In this document: positions 8,382 through 16,088 of the stretch, piece after piece
How positions within the stretch are numbered: position 1 is the stretch's first letter
Layout of the letters: each line of letters starts with the position of its first letter
Assembly (NCBI GenBank): GCA_050950425.1
Contig: JBMNHO010000002.1
Span: 186,001 to 250,000, forward strand
DNA: 64,000 nucleotides
Origin: RGIG529 sp050950425
GTDB taxonomy: Bacteria; Bacillota; Clostridia; Oscillospirales; Oscillospiraceae
Reading direction: 5' to 3'
The notes under the pieces: generated by a model
Seen by the model: the letters and a program-made list of their open reading frames with translations, nothing else
The model's database searches: none
Told to the model about the DNA's origin: nothing
Position numbers and translations under genes: made by a program

Positions 8382-9275
8382 TTAATTTTCTGTGTAGCGA
8401 AGCAAAAATTGCTTTGTACGCTCTTCTTTGGGGTTCCCCAGCACTTGCTCGGGGGGGCCTTCTTCAATGATTACACCGTCATTCATAAAAATAACCCGGT
8501 CGGCTACGTCTCGTGCGAACGCCATTTCATGCGTCACGATGACCATGGTCATATGCTCGTCCGCCAAACTTCTGATTACTTTTAATATTTCGCCTGTCAG
8601 CTCAGGATCCAGCGCAGAAGTCGGTTCATCAAAAAATAAAATGGCAGGACTGAGCGCCATCGCCCTGGCGATGGAAACCCTTTGCTGCTGTCCGCCGGAC
8701 AACTGGTAGGGGTATTCATCGGATTTTGCCGCAAGTCCCATTTTTTGAAGCAGCTCCATCGCAATGGCCTCCGCTTCTCCCTTGCTTTTGCCCAAAACCG
8801 CCATGGGCGCTTCCATGATATTACGCAGGACGGAGAAGTGGGGAAACAAATTGAAGTTCTGGAACACAAGTCCAATGTTGAGCCGGATCTTCCGCAGGGT
8901 CTCTTTGTCGGCATAAACCGAGCGACCCGGATGGATCACTCGCTCTGCTAACCGGCGCCCTTGCGGCGCATCTTCTTGTCCCGATATTTCGTCCTGCCGG
9001 GATGTCTCCGGCAACACATCTGCTTCCGTTTCCTGTTCAACCCACTCAGTTTCCCTTTCTTCTTCGATTCTAACCATTTTATCGCCGCAAACCGTGATTT
9101 CACCGTAATCCACCGTTTCAAACTGGTTGATGCACCGAAGCAGCGTTGTTTTTCCGGAGCCGGACGGCCCGATGATCGCCACGACCTCTCCTTGGGCAAC
9201 GGAAAGAGAAATGTCTTTCAATACCTCGTTTTTCCCAAACGCCTTAAACAAATGTGCCGCAGATAAAATCTCCAT
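8382..9275 (-). CDS. Polar amino acid ABC transporter ATP-binding protein with acidic insertion
   Basis: The protein is 297 residues and the family is usually about 245. Walker A is GPSGSGKTT (37-45), the Q-loop GLVFQNFNLFPH, the signature LSGGQQQRVSIARAM, Walker B ILFFDEPTSALD and the switch His in VIVTHEMAFARD. Between about residues 71 and 118 lies an extra Glu-rich stretch (EEERETEWVEQETEADVLPE and onward) before the normal YADKETLRKIRLN resumes. The insertion is in frame and does not interrupt any ATPase motif. The gene lies last in an SBP-permease-ATPase operon for an amino acid importer, 12 bases after the permease. Confidence 0.93.
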   Translation of the reverse strand: MEILSAAHLFKAFGKNEVLKDISLSVAQGEVVAIIGPSGSGKTTLLRCINQFETVDYGEITVCGDKMVRIEEERETEWVEQETEADVLPETSRQDEISGQEDAPQGRRLAERVIHPGRSVYADKETLRKIRLNIGLVFQNFNLFPHFSVLRNIMEAPMAVLGKSKGEAEAIAMELLQKMGLAAKSDEYPYQLSGGQQQRVSIARAMALSPAILFFDEPTSALDPELTGEILKVIRSLADEHMTMVIVTHEMAFARDVADRVIFMNDGVIIEEGPPEQVLGNPKEERTKQFLLRYTEN

Positions 9276-9287
9276 GTTGCTCTCCCT

Positions 9288-9938
9288 TTATCGATAGTAG
9301 TCCAGTTTTCGTTCTGTGAAGAGGAAAGCCTGCCCTACAATTGCGTTCATCACCAGATAAAAAACGGCCGCGACAACAAAAGGCACCGTGGAAACATAGC
9401 CGGAAGCCGCCTTTGCTGCCACATCAAACAGCTCTACCACAGCGATGACACGAGCCAAGGCCGTGTCTTTCACCAATGTCATAAATTCATTCCCCATGGG
9501 GGGGACAATTCGCTTGACAACCTGGGGTAAGATGATTTTAAAGAATGTTTGTTTTTTGGTAAAGCCCAGCGCTGCCGCGGCTTCATGTTGTCCCACGGGG
9601 ACTGCCTCCATACCACCGCGGTAAATTTCCGCAAAATAAGCGGTATAGTTTAGGCCAAACGCCAAAATGCACATGGCAAAGCGGCTGACGCCTTTGATAC
9701 CAAATATATAAAATGGGCCGAAAAAAAAGAAAAACAGTTGAAGCATGAGCGGGGTCCCCCGCATGATCAGCAAGTATACCTGTACGGGCCAGCGAATGAT
9801 CTTGCATTTCGACATCCTTCCCGCTGCAAGCACAAGTCCCAGCGGCAACGCGATGATCAGCGTCAGGCAGAAAATGGCCAGGGACGTCATAGACGCCTGC
9901 AACATTGCCGGCAGCAGTGTGCCGAAGTCAACTTTCAT
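9288..9938 (-). CDS. Polar amino acid ABC transporter permease (HisM/GlnP type)
   Basis: It starts at ATG 9938 after GGAGGAATACAT; the frame extends upstream but without a ribosome site. The 216-residue protein has about five membrane helices and the EAA loop that contacts the ATPase (GQHEAAAALGFTKKQTFFKIILPQ), as well as the PLMLQLFFFFFGP segment typical of this family. Together with the flanking genes it forms an importer for a polar amino acid; the substrate cannot be told from sequence. Confidence 0.93.
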   Translation of the reverse strand: MKVDFGTLLPAMLQASMTSLAIFCLTLIIALPLGLVLAAGRMSKCKIIRWPVQVYLLIMRGTPLMLQLFFFFFGPFYIFGIKGVSRFAMCILAFGLNYTAYFAEIYRGGMEAVPVGQHEAAAALGFTKKQTFFKIILPQVVKRIVPPMGNEFMTLVKDTALARVIAVVELFDVAAKAASGYVSTVPFVVAAVFYLVMNAIVGQAFLFTERKLDYYR

Positions 9939-9979
9939 ATGTATTCCTCCAAATTCATTTGGCAGCTTCATCATCAAAA

Positions 9980-10007
9980 CAAGAGCCGCCGTTTCCGGCG
10001 GCCCTTG
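9980..10007 (-). terminator. Intercistronic hairpin, probable partial terminator
   Basis: On the minus strand CAAGGGCCGCC and GGCGGCTCTTG form a stem around a short loop, followed by TTTTG. It lies between the binding-protein gene and the permease. Such hairpins commonly raise binding-protein yield relative to the membrane genes. Confidence 0.55.
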
Positions 10008-10021
10008 CTCCGTCATGTATG

Positions 10022-10882
10022 TCAGGCCACGTTGCCTGTCTTAATATACCAATCAGCCACAATGCTGTCTACCAAAACGGCGTCGCTGCTGCCCTGCTCC
10101 AAATCCATGAAGCAAGTCATGTTGTCTTTGAATGTGTTCGCCGCTTTCAAACTTGCTTTGAATTCCGTTGCGGAGGCCAGCGCCTCTTCTGCGGAAGAGC
10201 CTGTCTGCAACGCAAGGGACTTGTCTTTCAGATCTTCTTTCGTCTGATAAGTAGAATCTGCCATTACGACCACAACCTGCTCATTTTTCATGTAAGCATC
10301 CGAGCAGCTCATGCTTTCTTTTCGGGCATCTGTCAATGTCATGCCATTCCAGAGGCAGTCCACGTTCCCTGCATTCAGCTCCATCTCGTTGGTATCCCAA
10401 TCGATGGGCTGAATTTTCAGCGTCCAGCCCAGCTTTTCACATACGGCTTTGGCCAAATCAATGTCAAATCCAACCACTTCGTTGTTCGAATCACGATAGC
10501 CCATGGGCGGGAAGGAATCGTCCAAGCCCAAAACAAAGTCCCTGGCTTCTACCCTCATTCCGTCCAGCGCTGTTGCGTCTGCTTCGATGGTTGTAATGTC
10601 CTCGCCGAACCATGTGTTCGAGATCTCAGCCATGGTTCCGTCGGCCGCTAAAACCTTCAGCGCCGCATTGACCACGTCGCGCAGCTCATCGCCCTTGCGG
10701 AACCCAATGCCATATTCTTCTTCTGCAAGAGAGCCCTCCAAAACTCTGAATTTCGCGCTGGCAGCGGAAGGTTCTGTGCTGGGATCTGCGCTTTTGGCCG
10801 GGGTTTCTGTGCCGCAGGCCATCAACCCGGCAAACAACATCACAACAAGCGCCAATGCCAAATACTTCATGCTTCTTTTCAT
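10022..10882 (-). CDS. Amino acid ABC transporter substrate-binding lipoprotein, apparently circularly permuted
   Basis: The protein is 286 residues. It has a signal peptide with a lipobox ending at Cys23 (FAGLMAC) and a Pro/Ser-rich linker. The first folded segment (about 45-100, FRVLEGSLAEEEYGIGFRKG to WFGEDITTIE) is what normally ends this family. From about residue 106 the usual N-terminal half begins (VLGLDDSFPPMGYRD, NEVVGFDIDLAKAVCEKLGW), continuing through LWNGMTLTDARKES and QTGSSAEEALAS to VLVDSIVADWYIKTGNVA, where it stops. In ordinary homologues the residues after that point are exactly the segment found here at the front. The gene opens the transporter operon (GGAGGAAAG before ATG 10882). 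Confidence 0.88.
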   Translation of the reverse strand: MKRSMKYLALALVVMLFAGLMACGTETPAKSADPSTEPSAASAKFRVLEGSLAEEEYGIGFRKGDELRDVVNAALKVLAADGTMAEISNTWFGEDITTIEADATALDGMRVEARDFVLGLDDSFPPMGYRDSNNEVVGFDIDLAKAVCEKLGWTLKIQPIDWDTNEMELNAGNVDCLWNGMTLTDARKESMSCSDAYMKNEQVVVVMADSTYQTKEDLKDKSLALQTGSSAEEALASATEFKASLKAANTFKDNMTCFMDLEQGSSDAVLVDSIVADWYIKTGNVA

Positions 10883-11047
10883 TCTGTCTTTCCTCCAACT
10901 TCATAATTTTTCTTTTCCTGCATAGATGGAATCACAACACGCAAGATACGCTAATAGAGTACCATATTAAAGCGCTGATGTACAGATGTTTCTATTCCTT
11001 TTTCGCATTTTCATACATAAACTTTCATTTGTTTTGTCATATTCCTC

Positions 11048-11075
11048 TTGTAATCTTTTCATTTTGAGATATAAT
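11048..11075 (+). promoter_or_regulatory. Promoter for the lactate dehydrogenase gene
   Basis: TTGTAA (11048-11053) and TATAAT (11070-11075) are 16 bases apart. A ~95-base untranslated leader follows, containing the short inverted repeat ATGGAA/TTCCAT (11098-11116). No known operator or riboswitch was recognised in it. Confidence 0.55.
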
Positions 11076-11178
11076 ATTGGTATCAATTGTTTGGGCATGG
11101 AAAACTTTGTTCCATTGATTTTTTTGGTATCATGTTTACAACGCCCATCTTAATTTTTACGTACGAAGGAGATATACT

Positions 11179-12171
11179 ATGAAAATTGCATTTTATGACA
11201 CAAAACCTTATGACCGGAGAGCATTTGAAAAACCCATACAAGAAATGGGATATGAGGTTGCTTTTTTTGAATGCAGACTGACAAAAGAATCTGTTCACAT
11301 GGCCGAAGGATCTGATGCCACCTGCAGCTTTGTCAATGATGAGGTAACGGCAGATGTTTTAGACGCCCTTTCTTCCTATGGCATTGGCGTCGTTTTGCTG
11401 CGTTGCGCCGGTTTTGACAGTGTTGACCTAAAGCGGGCGGCCGAGCTGAATATTAAAGTATTGCGTGTACCCAGCTACTCTCCCACCGCCGTTGCCGAGC
11501 ATGCCATCGCGCTGCTTCAGACCATCAACCGGAAAACCCACCTGGGGTATAACCGAACCACTAAATTTAACTTTAATATTGATGGTTTGATGGGCGTTGA
11601 TTTGCGTGGAAAAACAGCAGGCGTAATCGGAACAGGGAAAATCGGCAAAATCACTGCTGAAATTCTCTCCGCCGGGTTTGGCATGAATGTTTTGGCGTAT
11701 GACGTATTCCAAGATCCAACCAGCGGGCTGAACTACGTTCCCCTGGATGAAATTTGGGCCAAATCTGACGTAATTTCTCTCCATTGCCCTCTGTTCCCCG
11801 AAACGCAGCATATCATTAACAAAGACAGCATTGCCAAGATGAAAGACGGCGTTCTTCTGGTTAACTCCTCCCGTGGCGGGCTCATTAATACAAAGGATCT
11901 TTTGGAAGCTGTCAAAGCCGGGAAGTTCCGGGGTGTCGGTTTGGATGTGTGCGAAAAAGAACATGAATATTTCTTTGAGGATCACTCCAAAGAGCTGATG
12001 CAGGATGACGACATGGCACTTTTGATGGCTTATCCCAATATTGTTATGACCGGCCATCAGGCATTCTTCACAGAAGAGGCCTCTGCTGCCATTGTGGATG
12101 TCACACTGCATAACTTCAAAGCATATTTGGACGGCGCGCCGTTGACCAACGAAGTAAAAGCAAACGCATAA
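11179..12171 (+). CDS. ldhA: D-lactate dehydrogenase family NAD-dependent 2-hydroxyacid dehydrogenase
   Basis: The protein is 330 residues with GAAGGAGA before ATG 11179. It has the NAD-binding glycine loop GVIGTGKIGKI and a following acidic residue in AYDVFQ. The catalytic Arg is in NSSRGGLINT, Glu in DVCEKEHEYF and His in MTGHQAFFTEEA. It is expected to reduce pyruvate (or a related 2-oxoacid such as phenylpyruvate) to the D-hydroxyacid, re-oxidising NADH in fermentation. It is monocistronic, with its own promoter and terminator. The close relatives HicDH and FldH cannot be excluded. Confidence 0.9.
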   Translation: MKIAFYDTKPYDRRAFEKPIQEMGYEVAFFECRLTKESVHMAEGSDATCSFVNDEVTADVLDALSSYGIGVVLLRCAGFDSVDLKRAAELNIKVLRVPSYSPTAVAEHAIALLQTINRKTHLGYNRTTKFNFNIDGLMGVDLRGKTAGVIGTGKIGKITAEILSAGFGMNVLAYDVFQDPTSGLNYVPLDEIWAKSDVISLHCPLFPETQHIINKDSIAKMKDGVLLVNSSRGGLINTKDLLEAVKAGKFRGVGLDVCEKEHEYFFEDHSKELMQDDDMALLMAYPNIVMTGHQAFFTEEASAAIVDVTLHNFKAYLDGAPLTNEVKANA

Positions 12172-12204
12172 CTTTTTTCTCTATTTCAATCCAGTTGTTT
12201 CAGT

Positions 12205-12250
12205 ATAAAATCAGGGGTTGCCGCACGATCGCGGCAACCCCTGATTTTAT
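12205..12250. terminator. Strong bidirectional terminator after ldhA
   Basis: A 20-base perfect stem (ATAAAATCAGGGGTTGCCGC at 12205-12224, matched at 12231-12250) with a 6-base loop separates ldhA from the convergent XRE regulator gene. Confidence 0.9.
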
Positions 12251-12272
12251 ACCCCATCCCCAACATCAGTTG

Positions 12273-12518
12273 TTAAAATACCAATAGCTTTCCGGGAGGA
12301 ACGCAAAGCACATCCGCAAAACTCAGTAACAACTCAATGGAAAACGGCCGCAAAACATTGGGCGCTTCGATGGCGCTCAAATGAGAGCGGCTAATCCCTA
12401 TCCTCTTGGCAAGCTCTGCCTGTGTATAGCCACGTTGTTTGCGATACGATGCAATGTTTCTCCCAATTTTAAGATATCTTTGCACATGTTCCGGTGCAAT
12501 TGGCATTGCGTTGGACAT
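12273..12518 (-). CDS. Small XRE-family helix-turn-helix regulator
   Basis: The protein is 81 residues from ATG 12518 (AAGGAGAGC site). One HTH_3 domain fills most of it: IGRNIASYRKQRGYTQAELA, then RIGISRSHLSAIEAP and a C-terminal helix SIELLLSFADVLCV. There is no extra sensing domain. It starts 28 bases downstream of the PAP2 phosphatase gene in the same direction; its targets are unknown. Confidence 0.88.
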   Translation of the reverse strand: MSNAMPIAPEHVQRYLKIGRNIASYRKQRGYTQAELAKRIGISRSHLSAIEAPNVLRPFSIELLLSFADVLCVPPGKLLVF

Positions 12519-12546
12519 AAAGCTCTCCTTGCTCTGTTGTTGTTCG

Positions 12547-13101
12547 CTAAAGCAATCCTTTTCCCTGTCGCTTTTGAATCGCGAGGTATGTTTGCCAGAC
12601 GAGCAGCCCCCAAGCAAACCCCAAGACCGCGCCCGCCATCACATCACTCAAGTAATGCACGCCTACATATAGCCTGGAAAACCCCATCAATGCCGCCAAA
12701 AATAGAAACAAAACCTTAGCCCAGCGATTCGGCGCGCCCCGAAAGTATACAGATGCCGCCGCAAAGGCCGAGGCCGTATGCCCCGACGGGAACGAGAAGC
12801 CTCCCTGCATAGGGAGCAGGGAAACCAATGCGTCTATCTCCCAAAACGGGCGAGGACGCGCCACCAAACTCTTCAGTATAATCTCGCCGCTGACAAAAGT
12901 AAGGAGCACGGCGATCAAAGCAGCTCCGCCGACCTGTCTCCATCGCTTGAAAAAAAGCATAACGCCGGAGCAGGCGATCCATAAAAGCCCATTGTTTCCG
13001 AACGCGGTAAACAGAAGAAAGAACGCATTGAGAAGCGGGGTGCGCAGATTGTTTTGCGTCCAAAGCAAAATATTTTGATCCAATTGAGGGAAAAACGCCA
13101 T
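12547..13101 (-). CDS. PAP2-family membrane phosphatase (undecaprenyl-diphosphatase-like)
   Basis: The 184-residue protein has about five membrane helices. The three acid-phosphatase motifs are present: KSLVARPRP (KxxxxxxRP), FPSGHTASA (PSGH) and SRLYVGVHYLSD (SRxxxxxHxxxD). Family members remove phosphate from lipid pyrophosphates; recycling undecaprenyl pyrophosphate for wall synthesis is the likeliest role, although a broader lipid phosphatase is possible. Confidence 0.9.
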   Translation of the reverse strand: MAFFPQLDQNILLWTQNNLRTPLLNAFFLLFTAFGNNGLLWIACSGVMLFFKRWRQVGGAALIAVLLTFVSGEIILKSLVARPRPFWEIDALVSLLPMQGGFSFPSGHTASAFAAASVYFRGAPNRWAKVLFLFLAALMGFSRLYVGVHYLSDVMAGAVLGFAWGLLVWQTYLAIQKRQGKGLL

Positions 13102-13178
13102 GGCTTCCTCCGCTATTCATGAAAAAATGAGACCAGCAACACATTGTTGAAAGAACTCAGATTCCCTTGCCTGGCAGA

Positions 13179-13667
13179 TCACTCTTTCCAGTCTACTGTC
13201 AAAACCGTCCCCGTCAATTCTATGTGTTCTGTCTTTACAATGTGGGTCTTACCGATGCGCACCTCCTGGGTGCCAACCTTTGACGTCAAAACGCCGTCGG
13301 CTTCCACATTTGCTTCGATGGTAAACACAACATCCACAAGATCATTGCTCTGCACAGGCAGGAGCGCCGGTGTCGGTCCGTTGCTGTTTAGGTTTACATA
13401 TATCACGGACGGCTCGCTTTCTGCTTTGGTGATGTTCCCATCCACCCTTGCGCCAGAGGCCATCAGATCCCCGGGCACATAGTTTTGAATAGACGCATAC
13501 GACGCTTTTTCAATCCCGCTTACCTTCACTGTATATGTAAGCTGCTTCATGGAAGCATTTGCCGAGCCATCTTCCCTGCCCAATAATTTTACGCCTCCAA
13601 AGATCAGCAACACAACCACAACGACTATGATCAACAGATCTACTATATTCCACTTTCTATGTTTCAT
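13179..13667 (-). CDS. DUF4330-family membrane-anchored protein
   Basis: The protein is 162 residues with an AGGAC site before ATG 13667. A cytoplasmic MKHRKWNIVD head and a single membrane helix (LLIIVVVVVLLIFGGVKLL) are followed by a beta-rich outer domain (YTVKVSGIEKASYASIQ, DGVLTSKVGTQEVRIGKTH). This matches DUF4330, a family of unknown function often found near wall-glycan genes. It lies divergent from the glycosyltransferase-CsaB gene. Confidence 0.7.
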   Translation of the reverse strand: MKHRKWNIVDLLIIVVVVVLLIFGGVKLLGREDGSANASMKQLTYTVKVSGIEKASYASIQNYVPGDLMASGARVDGNITKAESEPSVIYVNLNSNGPTPALLPVQSNDLVDVVFTIEANVEADGVLTSKVGTQEVRIGKTHIVKTEHIELTGTVLTVDWKE

Positions 13668-13783
13668 CTCTTGTCCTCCTAATTGCCTTGACCCTTTGTT
13701 CCGTTCTATTGTATAATAATTTTGTTGCTTTCACAAGTCCAAAATCTTTCATTTTTGAATTCGCAGTACAAAAGGAGTCTGTC

Positions 13784-16012
13784 ATGAAAATCATCCATCT
13801 CATCAGCGGCGGGGATAGCGGCGGAGCAAAAACCCATGTGTTTCACTTGCTTCGCATGCTCAACCAGACGGAAGAGGCCGTTCTGGTCTGCTTCCGGGAA
13901 GGGCCATTTGCCCAAGAGGCAAGGGCCCTTCAAATTCCTACCGTTGTGATTGAAAAAAATATACTTAAAACATATCGGATCATAAAAAAAATGATTATAG
14001 AAGAAGGATTTCAAATCATTCATTGCCACGGATCCCGTGGCAACATGGTGGGCGCCCTTTTAAAACGAGCCTGCAACATTCCGGTGGTCACAACCGTACA
14101 TAGCGACTATCAGCTGGACTATATGGGCCGGCCCTTCCATAAAATAACATATGGTGTTATCAATACGATGGCGTTGCGCTTTTTAGATTATCGCATTGGC
14201 GTTTCAGACGCCATGGTCGATCTGCTCATTTCCAGAGGGTTCCGGCCAAGTCATTTATTTTCCATTTACAACGGCATTGATTTTACACCCACTGTTTCGC
14301 AAATGACACCTGGGGAATATTATCGCTCCGTGGGCCTTTCGGCAGATGACCGTTCCGTAGTTGTAGGGATTGCCGCGCGCCTTTCCCCCGTAAAAGATAT
14401 TGCCACGCTCGTCCGAGCCTTTGCAAAAGCCATGACAAAGGCGCCCCACCTCCGCCTTCTCATTGCCGGGGATGGAGAGCTGAAAGAAAGCTTAATCGCG
14501 CTTGCCCACGAACTGGGCATCTCCCAATTCGTATGTTTCCCCGGTTGGGTCTCAGATATGTCAACATTTTATCACTCCATTCACATCAATGCGTTGACGT
14601 CCCTCTCCGAAACGTTTCCTTACGCATTGACAGAAGGCGCGCGGGAGCACCTTCCAACCGTTGCTTCCCGGGTTGGCGGCGTTCCTTATCTCATTGACCA
14701 TGGGAGAAACGGATATTTGTTCGAGCCGGGGGATTCAGATGCTCTGGCGGAGCACTTAACCGCGTTGGCGCAAAGCCCGGAGTTGCGCAGGCAGATGGGA
14801 GACGCGCTACATGAAAAAGCCTCCAAGGAGTTTTCTTTAGAAGCCACTAGATTGCGCCAGCTTTCCATCTACCATACCATCTTACGCCGAACAGAGCGAA
14901 AAAAGTCCGCACAAAGAGACGGCATCCTTCTCTGCGGCGCATATGGGCGAGAAAACGCCGGGGATGATGCCATTTTAGACGCTATCCTTTTGGAGCTGCG
15001 TTCCATCGACCCCGACTTGCCGATTGTTGTCCTTTCCCGGCAACCCAAGCTAACCCGGAAAGCCTGCCGTGTCGATTCTATTTATACTTTTTCCTTCCAT
15101 AGATTCCTGCCGCAGATGAAAAAACGCAAGCTGTACATCAACGGAGGAGGCAGCTTGATTCAGGATGTGACCAGCCATCGTTCCCTCTGGTTCTATTTAT
15201 TCACTTTGCGTGCCGCAAAAAAACGAGGTTGTCTCGTTATGATGTATGGGTGCGGTATCGGCCCGATCCGTTCCCCTTACAATCGAAAAAAAGCGGCCCG
15301 CTACATTGATTCATATGTAGACTGCATCACGCTGCGGGATCCCCATTCGCTGCAGGAGTTAACAGAAATGAACGTCACCCGGCCGAAAATGATTCTGAGC
15401 GCAGACCCCACAGTGGCGCTGATCCCTTCCCCCCCTGCACAGATCGACGCATTGTTCGCTCAGCTTGGCCTTTCTACCCATGGAAAGTATATTTGCTTCT
15501 CCCTGCGGAAATGGTCTGGTTTTGCAGAAAAAGCGCCTCTTTTTGCCAAAGCCGCAGAATATGTTTATTATAAATACGGTCTCACTCCTGTTTTTCTCCC
15601 CATCGAACCACGGATCGACTTGCCTGCCTCGCGGCAAGTAACCGCTTTGCTTCGCATCCCCCATATCATATTGGAGCAATCATTTTCTTCTTCTGACATC
15701 ATCGGGATTTTTTCTCGAATGAAAGTGGTTTTATCCATGCGTCTGCACGCTCTCGTGTTTGCAGCCGGGCGCGGCGTCCCTGTCATTGGCGTTTCATATG
15801 ACCAAAAGGTCAACGCGTTTTTATCCAGCATCGGGCAGGATCTTTGCGTTTCCTTGGAGGACGCGACCACAGAATCATTGTTCCGACTAATTGACATTGC
15901 CGTATCCCGCATCAATAATCAGGCATTTTTGCAAGAAGCCGTATCAAAGCTGATTCAACTGGAAACGGAAAACCAATTGGCTATCAAGCGGCTCCTGTCT
16001 TCTCAGCCATGA
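13784..16012 (+). CDS. csaB: Glycosyltransferase family 4 fused to CsaB polysaccharide pyruvyl transferase
   Basis: The protein is 742 residues from ATG 13784 (AAAGGAG site). Residues 1 to about 375 are a GT-B glycosyltransferase: a GGDSGGAKTHV start, GIAARLSPVKDIATLVRAFA, and the nucleotide-sugar site ETFPYALTEGAREHLPTVAS. From about 385 to the end is a CsaB domain: LLCGAYGRENAGDDAILDAI, YINGGGSLIQD, GCGIGPI and SMRLHALVFAAGRGVPVIGV. CsaB adds pyruvyl ketals to secondary wall polymers that hold S-layer-homology proteins. Such fusions are known in Firmicutes. It is followed by a second glycosyltransferase, probably of the same pathway. Confidence 0.9.
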   Translation: MKIIHLISGGDSGGAKTHVFHLLRMLNQTEEAVLVCFREGPFAQEARALQIPTVVIEKNILKTYRIIKKMIIEEGFQIIHCHGSRGNMVGALLKRACNIPVVTTVHSDYQLDYMGRPFHKITYGVINTMALRFLDYRIGVSDAMVDLLISRGFRPSHLFSIYNGIDFTPTVSQMTPGEYYRSVGLSADDRSVVVGIAARLSPVKDIATLVRAFAKAMTKAPHLRLLIAGDGELKESLIALAHELGISQFVCFPGWVSDMSTFYHSIHINALTSLSETFPYALTEGAREHLPTVASRVGGVPYLIDHGRNGYLFEPGDSDALAEHLTALAQSPELRRQMGDALHEKASKEFSLEATRLRQLSIYHTILRRTERKKSAQRDGILLCGAYGRENAGDDAILDAILLELRSIDPDLPIVVLSRQPKLTRKACRVDSIYTFSFHRFLPQMKKRKLYINGGGSLIQDVTSHRSLWFYLFTLRAAKKRGCLVMMYGCGIGPIRSPYNRKKAARYIDSYVDCITLRDPHSLQELTEMNVTRPKMILSADPTVALIPSPPAQIDALFAQLGLSTHGKYICFSLRKWSGFAEKAPLFAKAAEYVYYKYGLTPVFLPIEPRIDLPASRQVTALLRIPHIILEQSFSSSDIIGIFSRMKVVLSMRLHALVFAAGRGVPVIGVSYDQKVNAFLSSIGQDLCVSLEDATTESLFRLIDIAVSRINNQAFLQEAVSKLIQLETENQLAIKRLLSSQP

Positions 16013-16088
16013 GACAGCGACATCCGGCTTCTTTAGTTCCGTCGTCCTGTCGGAACCCGTTTTACGCAGCTTCGGGAGGAAAATTTTT

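Noticed and set aside
9939..10016. Upstream extension of the permease gene
   Set aside because: The extra 26 residues lie over the intercistronic hairpin and lack a ribosome site. The ATG at 9938 follows GGAGGAATACAT.
13688..13783. Upstream extension of the csaB fusion gene (32 extra residues)
   Set aside because: The extension has no ribosome site and spans likely promoter sequence. The ATG at 13784 has AAAGGAG at good spacing and begins the fold.
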